Of a DNA stretch of 64,000 nucleotides, positions 51,606-63,600 are shown piece by piece. The position numbers and the translations under genes were made by a program. The notes beneath the pieces were generated by a model that worked only from the letters and a program-made list of their open reading frames with translations, made no database searches and was not told the DNA's origin. Within the stretch, counting starts at the first letter, position 1, and each line of letters starts with the position of its first letter. Source of the DNA: Spirosoma rigui (GTDB lineage: Bacteria; Bacteroidota; Bacteroidia; Cytophagales; Spirosomataceae); contig NZ_CP020105.1 of assembly GCF_002067135.1 (NCBI RefSeq), positions 2,790,001-2,854,000 of the forward strand, in the 5' to 3' direction.

Positions 51606-54600
51606 ATGAATGAACATCTTTTACTAATTAAGTCACCGCACCAGTCCCCTGTCTGTTTCCGGCCAACTGCCGTTAACAGACGTTTGTCGGTTGTACGGGG
51701 AAGTGCCCGAAAAGGTAATTCGTTAGAGCGTCTGTCAATCCCAACTGGTTTTGCCGCGGCTGGCCGGGCATTACAGGCTGCCTGCCTGGCTTTGGCTGTT
51801 CTGTTTGGCCTGGTGGTGTCATCGGCAAACGCCCAGGTGGCCCCAACCACGATTGACCTGAGCGTACGCAAGACGATCAGCAATCAAAATCCGGCCCTTG
51901 GTGATATTCTGACGTATACAGTCGTCGTAGCCAACCGGATTAATTCGGCCACGGCTACGGGTGTGGTCGTGAAAGACGAACTGCCAGTGGATGGCGTCAC
52001 CTACGTTCCGCAATCAGCAACGGTAATTCGGGGAAGTGGTTCGTATACCGCAAGTACGGGATTATGGACGGTAGGGACTATTGCGCCCAACGATTCGAGT
52101 ATATTGATCCTGAAGGCCACCGTGCTTGGCCGGGGTGTCTGGTTCAACACCGCAGAGGTAGTTGCTGCGAACCAGACCGACATTGATTCGGCCCCGAATA
52201 ATCAAAGCCTGATCGAAGATGATTACGATGCTATCTGCTTCTCAGTACCCATTTTGTGGTATCCAGGAGACGAGTACACCGTAACGGTACCATCTGGCTA
52301 CGACCAGATTGTCTGGTATCGGAATGATCAGCCTATTAGTACGTCTGCTCTGTCGACATCACTTGCTGTCGTCAACGCAGATCTTTCGCTAACCCTTAAA
52401 AGTCCGGGCACGTATCGTTTTGTAACGTATCGAAATGGTTGCCCTGCCACAAACTGCTGTAACATTGAGGTGCTTCAGGGGCCTTACGGCAGTCTGGGCG
52501 ATTTAGCTTTTATTGATTCGAACAAGAACGGAAGGCAGGATCCGGGCGAAACAGGTATTGATGGGGTTACCGTATATCTGTATAATCAGGCGGGTACAAC
52601 CAAGCTTGATTCAACCATCACCGCTGGTGGTGGACTCTATAAATTCGATAGTCTAACCGACGGTAGCTATACTGTTCGGTTTATTGCTCCATCCGGACTG
52701 CTCTCCACCACCGCTAATGTCGGGGGCGTACCCGATAACCTGGATAGCGACGCTGGACTGAATGGATTTACGGGTGTTTATACGATTGATACTACCCAGC
52801 CGGAATCCAGTACAGCTCGTAACAACCCAACGGTCGATGCTGGTTATTACGTACCCACCGCCAGCCTGGGCGACAAGGTCTTTGTCGATGCCAACAAGGA
52901 CGGCCTGCAACAGCCCGCTGAGCCGGGTATTCCGGGCGTCGTGGTGGTGCTGCTGGACGGCACCATGAGTCCCATCGCCAGCACAACCACCAACGCTTCG
53001 GGCATCTATAGCTTTACCGGCTTGACGGTGGGCGTACCGTATTCGGTGAGCTTCGTAGCGCCCACGGGTTACGTAGCAACCCAACCCAATGTTGGCAGCA
53101 ACGACGCCATTGACTCGGACATCGATCCGCTGACGGGTAAGACCACCCAGATGTACACCTTGACGGCGGGCGAGAACAATACCACCGTCGATGCAGGCTT
53201 CTACCTTCCCACCGCCAGCCTGGGCGACAAAGTCTTTGTCGACGCCAACAAGGACGGCCTGCAACAGCCGGACGAGCCGGGTATCCCGGGCGTGGTAGTG
53301 GTGCTGCTGGACGGCACCATGAGTCCCATCGCCAGCACGACCACCAATGCTTCGGGCATCTATAGCTTCACGGGTCTGACCGTGGGCGTACCGTATTCGG
53401 TGAGCTTCGTAGCGCCCACGGGTTACGTGAGCACGCTGGCTAACGTGGGTGGCAATGATGCCATCGATAGTGACGCCGATCCGCTGACGGGCAAGACCAC
53501 CCAGATGTATACCTTGACAGCGGGCGAGAACAACACGACCGTTGACGCGGGCTTCTACATTCCCACCGCCAGCCTGGGCGACAAAGTCTTTGTCGACACC
53601 AACAAGGATGGCCTGCAACAGCCCGCTGAACCGGGTATCCCGGGTGTGGTGGTGGTGCTGCTGGACGGCAGCATGAGCCCCATCGCCAGCACAACCACCA
53701 ACGCTTCGGGCATCTATAGCTTTACCGGCTTGACCGTAGGCGTACCCTACTCGGTGAGCTTCGTGACGCCCACGGGTTACGTGAGCACGCTGGCTAACGT
53801 GGGTGGCAATGATGCCATCGATAGTGACATCGATCCGCTGACGGGCAAGACCACCCAGATGTACACCTTGACGGCGGGCGAGAACAATACCACCGTCGAC
53901 GCGGGCTTCTACATTCCCACCGCCAGCCTGGGCGACAAGGTCTTTGTCGATGCTAACAAGGATGGCCTGCAACAGCCGGACGAGCCGGGTATCCCGGGCG
54001 TGGTAGTGGTGCTGCTGGACGGCACCATGAGTCCCATCGCCAGCACGACCACCAATGCTTCGGGTCTGTACTCGTTCACGGGTCTGACCGTGGGCGTACC
54101 CTACTCGGTGAGCTTCGTGACGCCGACAGGTTATGTCACAGCCCAACCCAATGTTGGCAGCAACGACGCCATCGATAGTGACATCGATCCGCTGACGGGT
54201 AAGACCACCCAGATGTATACCTTGACGGCGGGCGAGAATAACACCACCGTTGACGCAGGCTTCTACATTCCCACCGCCAGCCTGGGCGATAAGGTCTTTG
54301 TCGATGCCAACAAGGATGGCCTGCAACAGCCCGCTGAGCCGGGTATCCCGGGTGTGGTGGTGGTGCTGCTGGACGGCACCATGAGTCCGATTGCCAGCAC
54401 AACCACCAACGCTTCGGGCATCTATAGCTTTACCGGCTTGACGGTGGGCGTACCGTATTCGGTGAGCTTCGTAGCGCCCACGGGTTACGTGAGCACGCTG
54501 GCTAACGTGGGCGGCAATGATACCATCGATAGTGACGCCGATCCGCTGACGGGCAAGACCACCCAGATGTATACCTTGACAGCGGGCGAGAACAACACGA

Positions 54601-57600
54601 CCGTTGACGCGGGCTTCTACATTCCCACCGCCAGCCTGGGCGACAAAGTCTTTGTTGATGCTAACAAGGACGGCCTGCAACAGCCCGCTGAGCCGGGTAT
54701 TCCGGGCGTCGTGGTGGTGCTGCTGGACGGCAGCATGAGCCCCATCGCCAGCACAACCACCAACGCTTCGGGCATCTATAGCTTTACCGGCTTGACGGTG
54801 GGCGTACCGTATTCGGTGAGCTTCGTAGCGCCCACGGGTTACGTAGCAACCCAACCCAATGTTGGCAGCAACGACGCCATTGACTCGGACATCGATCCGC
54901 TGACGGGTAAGACCACCCAGATGTACACCTTGACAGCGGGCGAGAATAACACCACCGTCGACGCGGGCTTCTACATTCCCACCGCCAGCCTGGGTGACAA
55001 AGTCTTTGTCGATGCTAACAAGGATGGCCTGCAACAGCCGGACGAGCCGGGTATCCCGGGCGTGGTAGTGGTGCTGCTGGACGGCACCATGAGTCCCATC
55101 GCCAGCACGACCACCAATGCTTCGGGCATCTATAGCTTCACGGGTCTGACCGTGGGCGTACCGTATTCGGTGAGCTTCGTAGCGCCCACGGGTTACGTGA
55201 GCACGCTGGCTAACGTGGGCGGCAATGATACCATCGATAGTGACGCCGATCCGCTGACGGGCAAGACGACCCAGATGTATACCTTGACAGCGGGCGAGAA
55301 CAACACGACCGTCGACGCGGGCTTCTACATTCCCACCGCCAGCCTGGGCGACAAAGTCTTTGTTGATGCTAACAAGGACGGCCTGCAACAGCCCGCTGAG
55401 CCGGGTATTCCGGGCGTCGTGGTGGTGCTGCTGGACGGCACCATGAGCCCCATCGCCAGCACAACCACCAACGCTTCGGGCATCTATAGCTTTACCGGCT
55501 TGACGGTGGGCGTACCGTATTCGGTGAGCTTCGTAGCGCCCACGGGTTACGTGAGCACGCTGGCTAACGTGGGCGGCAATGATACCATCGATAGTGACGC
55601 CGATCCGCTGACGGGCAAGACCACCCAGATGTATACCTTGACAGCGGGCGAGAACAACACGACCGTTGACGCGGGCTTCTACATTCCCACCGCCAGCCTA
55701 GGCGACAAAGTCTTTGTTGATGCTAACAAGGATGGCCTGCAACAGCCCGCTGAACCGGGTATCCCGGGTGTGGTGGTGGTGCTGCTGGACGGCACCATGA
55801 GTCCGATTGCCAGCACAACCACCAACGCTTCGGGCATCTATAGCTTCACCGGTCTGACCGTGGGCGTACCGTATTCGGTGAGCTTCGTGACGCCGACAGG
55901 TTATGTCACAGCCCAACCCAATGTTGGCAGCAACGACGCCATCGATAGTGACATCGATCCGCTGACGGGTAAGACCACCCAGATGTACACCTTGACGGCG
56001 GGCGAGAACAACACCACCGTCGACGCGGGCTTCTACATTCCCACCGCCAGCCTGGGCGACAAAGTCTTTGTCGATGCCAACAAGGACGGCCTGCAACAGC
56101 CCGCTGAGCCGGGTATCCCGGGTGTCGTGGTGGTGCTGCTGGACGGCACCATGAGCCCCATCGCCAGCACAACCACCAACGCCAGTGGCATCTATAGCTT
56201 CACCGGTCTGACCGTAGGCGTACCGTATTCGGTGAGCTTCGTAGCGCCCACGGGTTACGTGAGCACGCTGGCTAACGTGGGTGGCAATGATGCGCTGGAC
56301 AGTGATGCCGATCCGCTGACGGGCAAGACGACCCAGATGTACACCTTGACGGCGGGCGAGAACAACACCACCGTCGATGCAGGCTTCTACATTCCCACCG
56401 CCAGCCTGGGCGACAAAGTCTTTGTCGATGCCAACAAGGATGGCCTGCAACAGCCCGCTGAGCCGGGTATCCCGGGTGTGGTGGTGGTGCTGCTGGACGG
56501 CACCATGAGTCCGATTGCCAGCACGACCACCAACGCTTCGGGCATCTATAGCTTCACGGGTCTGACGGTGGGCGTACCCTACTCGGTGAGCTTCGTGACG
56601 CCGACAGGTTATGTCACAGCCCAACCCAATGTTGGCAGCAACGACGCCATCGATAGTGACATCGATCCGCTGACGGGTAAGACCACCCAGATGTACACCT
56701 TGATGGCGGGCGAGAACAACACCACCGTCGACGCGGGCTTCTACATTCCCACCGCCAGCCTGGGCGACAAAGTCTTTGTCGATGCCAACAAGGACGGCCT
56801 GCAACAGCCCGCTGAGCCGGGTATCCCGGGTGTCGTGGTGGTGCTGCTGGACGGCACCATGAGCCCCATCGCCAGCACAACCACCAACGCCAGTGGCATC
56901 TATAGCTTCACGGGCTTGACCGTAGGCGTACCCTACTCGGTGAGCTTTGTAGCCCCCACGGGTTACGTAGCAACCCAACCCAATGTTGGCAGCAACGACG
57001 CCATTGACTCGGACATCGATCCGCTGACGGGCAAGACCACCCAGATGTATACCTTGACGGCGGGCGAGAATAACACCACCGTCGACGCGGGCTTCTACAT
57101 TCCCACCGCCAGCCTGGGCGACAAAGTCTTTGTCGATGCCAACAAGGATGGCCTGCAACAGCCCGCTGAGCCGGGTATCCCGGGTGTGGTGGTGGTGCTG
57201 CTGGACGGCACCATGAGTCCGATTGCCAGCACGACCACCAATGCTTCGGGCATCTATAGCTTCACGGGTCTGACCGTGGGCGTACCGTATTCGGTGAGCT
57301 TCGTGACGCCGACAGGTTATGTCACAGCCCAACCCAATGTTGGCAGCAACGACGCCATCGATAGTGACATCGATCCGCTGACGGGTAAGACCACCCAGAT
57401 GTACACCTTGATGGCGGGTGAGAACAATACCACCGTCGATGCTGGTTATTACATTCCCACCGCCAGCTTGGGTGACTTTGTCTTCCTGGACAATGACAGT
57501 AACGGTCAGCAGGGGGGCGTTGGCGAAGTAGGCGTAAGTGGCATAAAAGTAACCCTCTATGCAACAGGTGTAACAGCTCCGGTAGCGACAACAACAACGG

Positions 57601-60600
57601 GTGCTGACGGTAAATATCTGTTCACCAACCTGACACCTGGCACTGGCTATTACGTAGTCTTCGATACAACGGGTCTGCAGAGTCGCAATCTGATGCTGAC
57701 GGCTGCAAACCAGGGCCCGGATCAAACGGATAGCGATGCCGATGGTGTGACGGGTAGAACGGGAACCTACATACTGGCTCCCGGTGAAATTAACCTGACG
57801 GTTGACGCTGGTCTCAAGCCATTCTGCCCAACCAACTTCAGCCTGGTAGCCTCCATCGATGCCAGCATCTGTAACGGTGAGAAAACGCAGCTAGTCGCAT
57901 CGACGCCGATTCAGAATGCAACGATCAAATGGTATCTGACTCCATACGACGGTGTTGCGTTTGCTACGGTTAGCTCAGAGGTTTCGATCACCGTAAGCCC
58001 GACAACAACAACCGTATACTATGCCGCAGCCGTAGCACCAAACGGCTGCGTGAGTCCACGTAAACCGGTTGTTGTAACGGTAACCACCGTGCCGACACCG
58101 ATCTGCCTGGGTAATGTAAAAAATACGTGTCCGGAGAGAACGGTTGATCTGACCAAGATCATAATCGAAAATCAGTCGACGGGTCTGACTTACGAATGGT
58201 ATACGAGTATCGACCGTTCGCCCGCAACACGGATTATCAATACCACCGCCGTAGGGGCCGGTAAAGTGTATTTGTTCGCGAAGTCGGCTACCGGCTGCTA
58301 CAGTAACCCAACGGTATTGACGGTCGAAATTGTGGACTGCAACTGCCAGAACGTAGCGGGTGTAACAGCCGGTCCGGGTGTTGCTATCTGCTCGGGTGAT
58401 CAGGTTCCTGTAAAAGCAATACTGTCTGGTTCGGCAACGAGCGTAACCTGGTCATCCAATGGAACGGGTACATTCGCGGGAATTAACAGCCTGAACGCTA
58501 CGTATACGCCATCTGTCTCCGACATTGCCAGTGGCAGCGTCATGCTCACTGTAACGACCAACGACCCTGACGGACCGGGTGGCGTTTGTACGGCAGCAAC
58601 GAGCTCGTTGATTGTGAAAATCAACAAACGGCCAACCGCTCCAGTAGGGGTAGCCTGCGACGATACGCTGGTCTGCCAGGGAAGCAGTACCAAGTTGATC
58701 GGTTTTGCACCGGGTTCCCGAATTAACTGGTACAACCAGGAAAACCAGCTCATCGGTACAACGGAGAGTGGTGCCAAACTGGTAGTAACGCCATCTAGAG
58801 CGGGTGCCATCGTTTACACGGCCGAAGCAATAAGCCCTGAGAACTGTGTAAGCAACCGTACCTCACTGACGGTGACGGTTGGTAGCTGCCTCGCTGATCT
58901 GACCGTGCTGAAGCAGGTTGTAACGACGGGTACGTATTCGATAGGTCAGAAAATAACCTACTCGATCACCGCGACAAACAACGGTCCGATTACTGGTACC
59001 AACGTCAGCGTGAAGGACATACTGCCTCCAGCGCTTACCTACGTAAGTTCGACGCCGGTTGGTGAGTATAACGTAGCCACGGGTATCTGGACCATTGGTT
59101 CATTAACGAAGGGATCGAACCGTAGCCTCCTGGTCGAAGCTACGATAAACGCAGCCGGCTCAATCAGGAATACCGCGATTATCGGTGGCCCAAACAACGA
59201 TCCGAAATACCCGCAGAACGACACCTCATCGGTGACGATTGAAACGCTCCGCTGTGATGTGAAAGCACCAGTTATTACCTGCGCCATCACCGAGATCTGC
59301 AAAGACGGTTCTACTATACTGAAAGCCAGTGGCTGCATCGGTGGGCTGGTTAAATGGTCCGATGGTCAGTCTGGGTTTGACGTTACCGTGAGTCCAAAAC
59401 TCACTACGTCCTACTCGGCCAGTTGCGTGATCAATGGTTGCACGAGTCCGGCGGCTACACCGATCCTGATTACAGTAACGGAGGTTGCTCCACCAGTGAT
59501 TACCGTATCGCCAACGGCTTCGATCTGCCCAGGTGCGTCGGTGACGCTAACGGCAAGTGGTTGCGTAGGTGGTGTGATCGAATGGTCAGAAAAAGGCCAG
59601 ACCGGTGCATCGATCGTTGTCACGCCTTATGGCAAAACAACCTACACAGCGCAGTGCCGCATCGCCAACTGCCTGAGTAGCCCGGTGTCGAAAGTGATCG
59701 ATGTAACAACCGACCTGCCGACGCCGACGATTACTGGTAGCACAACGGCCGTATGTCCGGGTGAATCCGTCACCCTAACCGTCAATGGTTGCACGGGTAC
59801 ACCAATATGGAGCAGTACAACGCTGACAACAGGTAGCATCATTGTAACGCCAACGGTGGGTACCAACACCTACACGGTCTACTGCAAAACGGCCAGCTGC
59901 GCCAGTAAGTCATCACTGGCCTACACGATCAACGTAACGGCACCGGCTGTACCGACAGTAACGGCCAGCACCGACTCCGTCTGTGTGAAAGGAGTTGTGT
60001 CGCTCACCGCAACGGGGTGTAACGGTACGATTGTCTGGAACACCACCGATAAGAATGGCGTAAGCCTGACGGGGTCGGTCATCAGTGTGACCCCCGAAGC
60101 CAGCACGAGCTACTACGCTCAATGCAAAGTTCGGACGTGCCTGAGCGATCCGTCTCGGCCGGTAACGGTTACGGTGCTGAACCCGTCGGCTCCGATTATC
60201 AAGGCAGACAAGTCGTTGATATGCAGTGGCGAGAAAGTGACCTTGACGGCAGAAGGCTGCGCGGGTATTGTGAAATGGTACGGTATTGAACGCATCGGCG
60301 CCAGCATCGATATATACCCGGGTGACAGCAAAGAATATTACGCGACCTGCAAACAGGCAACCTGCGAAAGTGAGCCGTCTAACCTGGTCCGGATCACGGT
60401 GAAGACGAGTGGAACGGCGCCGAAGATCACGGCTTCGTCAACCGTTGCCTGCAGCGGAGGTATCCTGTCGATGACCGCTACCGGCTGTTCGGAAGGCGTC
60501 ATCTGGTCCGATGGTCAAACGGGATCGGTTATCTCTATCACGGCCACGCCGTCGAACACCGAGTACTATGCGATGTGCAAGTCGACAACGCAGTGCGGAA

Positions 60601-63600
60601 GTCCAAAATCGAACGTGATCAAGATCAACGTAACGCCGGTGCCAACGCCAACGGTCGTCTGCAGCACAACGGAAGTTTGTCCGGGTGAAGCTGTAACGCT
60701 GACGGTGGCGAACTGCCAGGGAACACCGTACTGGAGCACGAAAGAGACGACGAAGAGTATCATCGTGACACCACGCGAGACAACAGCGTACTCGGTCTAC
60801 TGCCAGGATGGCGTGTGCCGGAGCGAACTATCGGCTCAGTACACGATCAAAGTCGTCCCGGTTGCTGCACCGACCATTGTTGCTTCGGCTACCTCTGTCG
60901 TGCCGGGCGGAACAATAACGCTGACGGCAACGGGTTGCGCGGGTGAGGTGATCTGGTCGGCCACCGACATAAACGGAAACAACAAGGGAGCCAGTATCGT
61001 AGTGCGGCCGGAAGGTATGCAGACTTACTACGCTCAGTGTAAGTATCGTACCTGCCTGAGTGACCCGTCGATAACAATTGTCGTGAACAAAGGGAACTGT
61101 GTTGCCGAAGCTGGTACACTGGTACCTGTTCAGGCAACTGTCTGCGCCGAGGCCGACAAAGCAGTTACTGTCAGCGCTACGCTGGGTGGTGGTCTGATTC
61201 AGCCAACGGGCTACTCACTGGTATACGTGCTGACCAAAGGAGATGCGCTGGTCATTGCCCAGACGGGTGATAAACCATCATTCACTGTACCGGCAGCTAA
61301 CGCCAATTACACAATCCATACGCTGGTGTACAATGCCAACCCGGCCGACAAAGACTACCTGGATCTGTCATTGATCAAAGCAGGTATTACGACGGGTGCG
61401 GATGTGCTCAAACTGATTGCCGATAAGAAAGTATGCGCTGATCTGGATGTGACGGGCGCCAAGGTGGCGGTTAAATTCCCGCAACCACCCGTACTGAGCG
61501 TGTCTTCGCAAACCGTATGTAGCGGGTCGAGCGTCACCTTTAGTGCCCTGGGCTGCGAGGCTGGTGTGGTACAATGGTCAGACGGCTCTACCGGTAATAC
61601 GATCAGCAAAGTGGCTTACAGCAACCTGGTGATGACGGCAACCTGCACCCTCAATGGCTGCATCAGCAAGCCGGCGACGGCGGTTAACGTAACACTGGGT
61701 ACACCGGGTGTGCCAACAATAGCGAGCGACAAAGCCACCATTTGTCTCGGAGAAACGGTAACACTCACCGCCACGGGCTGCGTAGGAGGTACCTACATCT
61801 GGTCTGATGATAAAACAGTGGGCAGCACACTGACGGTGAGCCCAACGGCTAACGTGAGCTACCGCGTGAAGTGCAAGATCGGTACCTGTGAAAGCACCTG
61901 GTCGCCGTCTACGACGATCAAGGTTGGATCGCCTACTGCACCGACTATCTCAGTCGCCGGGTCGACGCCGACAAGCAGCGCAACGGTTTGTTTCGGTTCG
62001 CCGGTAACGCTTACCGCCCAGGGTTGCCCGGCAAACAGCTACGTAACTTGGTCCAATGATCTGGTTGGCACCTCGATTACGGTGTCGCTGGCTGCCAGTG
62101 GAAACTTTACGGCCCGCTGCTGCACCTCGGCCAACTGCAAGAGCGTTCCATCGAACTCGATTGCCATCACGGTGTTGCCAAAAGTAACTCCACCGCAGAC
62201 CGTCGACCGGACCAATACGTGTCCGTTCACAACGGTAGACCTGACAACGGGTGTTACCAGCAAAGCATCCACAACGGGAGGTATCTTCGAATACTATACG
62301 AGTGCTACGCTGAGTCCGGCGACCAAAGTAGGCAATACGACCGTTGCCGTAGCCGGCGTGTACTACGCAGTGGAGAAAACCGTAGACGGCTGCTACAGTC
62401 TGCCTTCCCTGATTCACGTGCTGATCAAGCCGTGTACCGAAGTGCAGCCTTGTGACGTAACGAATCCGGCCCAGGCAAATGCGGGCCCTGATGCGAGTAT
62501 ATGTGCCGCCAAAACGTATCAGCTGAGCGGAACGATGGGTGGGTCGGCTAAAACCGCCCACTGGTCAACCAGCGGTAGCGGTACCTTCAGCGATCCGTTT
62601 GCTACCAATGCTGTGTATACCGCCAGCGCGGCCGACGTACTGGCCGGCAAAGTCACACTGACGCTGTCGGTGAGCACGAACAATGCCGCCTGTGCTGTTG
62701 CCAAGGACGATATGATACTCACCATAGAAAGCAGCAAGGTTGTTCCCGTGGTGACGGTACGGGGTGCCACGAATTTCTGCTTCGGTGATTCGGTGACGCT
62801 CATTGCACCGGCAGGAGGCACCTACCTCTGGAGTAACAGCGCCAAAACACAGCAGATCGTGGTGAAAAACAGCGGCTCGTACAATGTTCAGCTAATTGAT
62901 CCGAAAGGATGCAGCTCCATGAAGTCGGCCGATGTTGTAGTGACAGTTGCCGAACCAACGCCAATACCGCTGGTCAGCAGCGTGCGCAATATATGTCCGG
63001 CGGTGGTTGCCAACCTGACGAAGGCAGTATCCGAAACGGTAATCGGCAATACCTACGAATACCGGATTGGACCGCTGAGAACATCGGCCATGGTGATGCG
63101 TCCCGACTCGGTTGGGGCGGGAACGTACTACGTGTTTGCTAAAAACACGACCGGGTGCGTAAGTGCACCAGCCAAGGTGACGGTGAACATCTTCAACTGC
63201 GTTGCCGATTCGATGAAAACCGATCTGCAGATTGTGAAGAAGGTGAACAAGTTGACCGTGACGGTGGGCGAAGTAGTTACCTACACCCTGAAAGTGACTA
63301 ACCTGGGCCCGGATGCCGCCACGAACGTTGAAGTACAGGATGCCCTGCCAAAAGGCGTGGAGTTCCTGGCTACGTCAACAACGGGCTATGCATTCGTCAA
63401 TGGATCAGTCTACCGCCACATCGATAAGCTTAAGGCAGGACAGTCAGACTCGATCAGCTTCTCGGTTCGGGTCATTGCGAAAGGAGCGATCCGGAATCAG
63501 GCCGACATTACCTATCTCGATCAGCGGGACACCCGGATGGCCAACAACTGGGATGACGTAACGATCACCAGTTCGGCCTACGGTAAAGCCAGTCAGATTG

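Noticed and set aside
51494..52183. Minus-strand frames at the adhesin 5' end
   Set aside because: They overlap the clear signal peptide and first DUF11 domain of the adhesin, have no domain content, and are short.
52860..57461. Tandem array as a CRISPR or satellite
   Set aside because: The units are 354 bp with no spacers, and the period is an exact multiple of three inside one coding frame.
52653..57725. Two long open frames (911 and 675 codons) on the minus strand
   Set aside because: They run antisense through the 354-bp adhesin repeats. Their openness is a by-product of repeated, biased codons, and the protein sequence is just the repeat read backwards. The plus-strand frame has a signal peptide and known domains.
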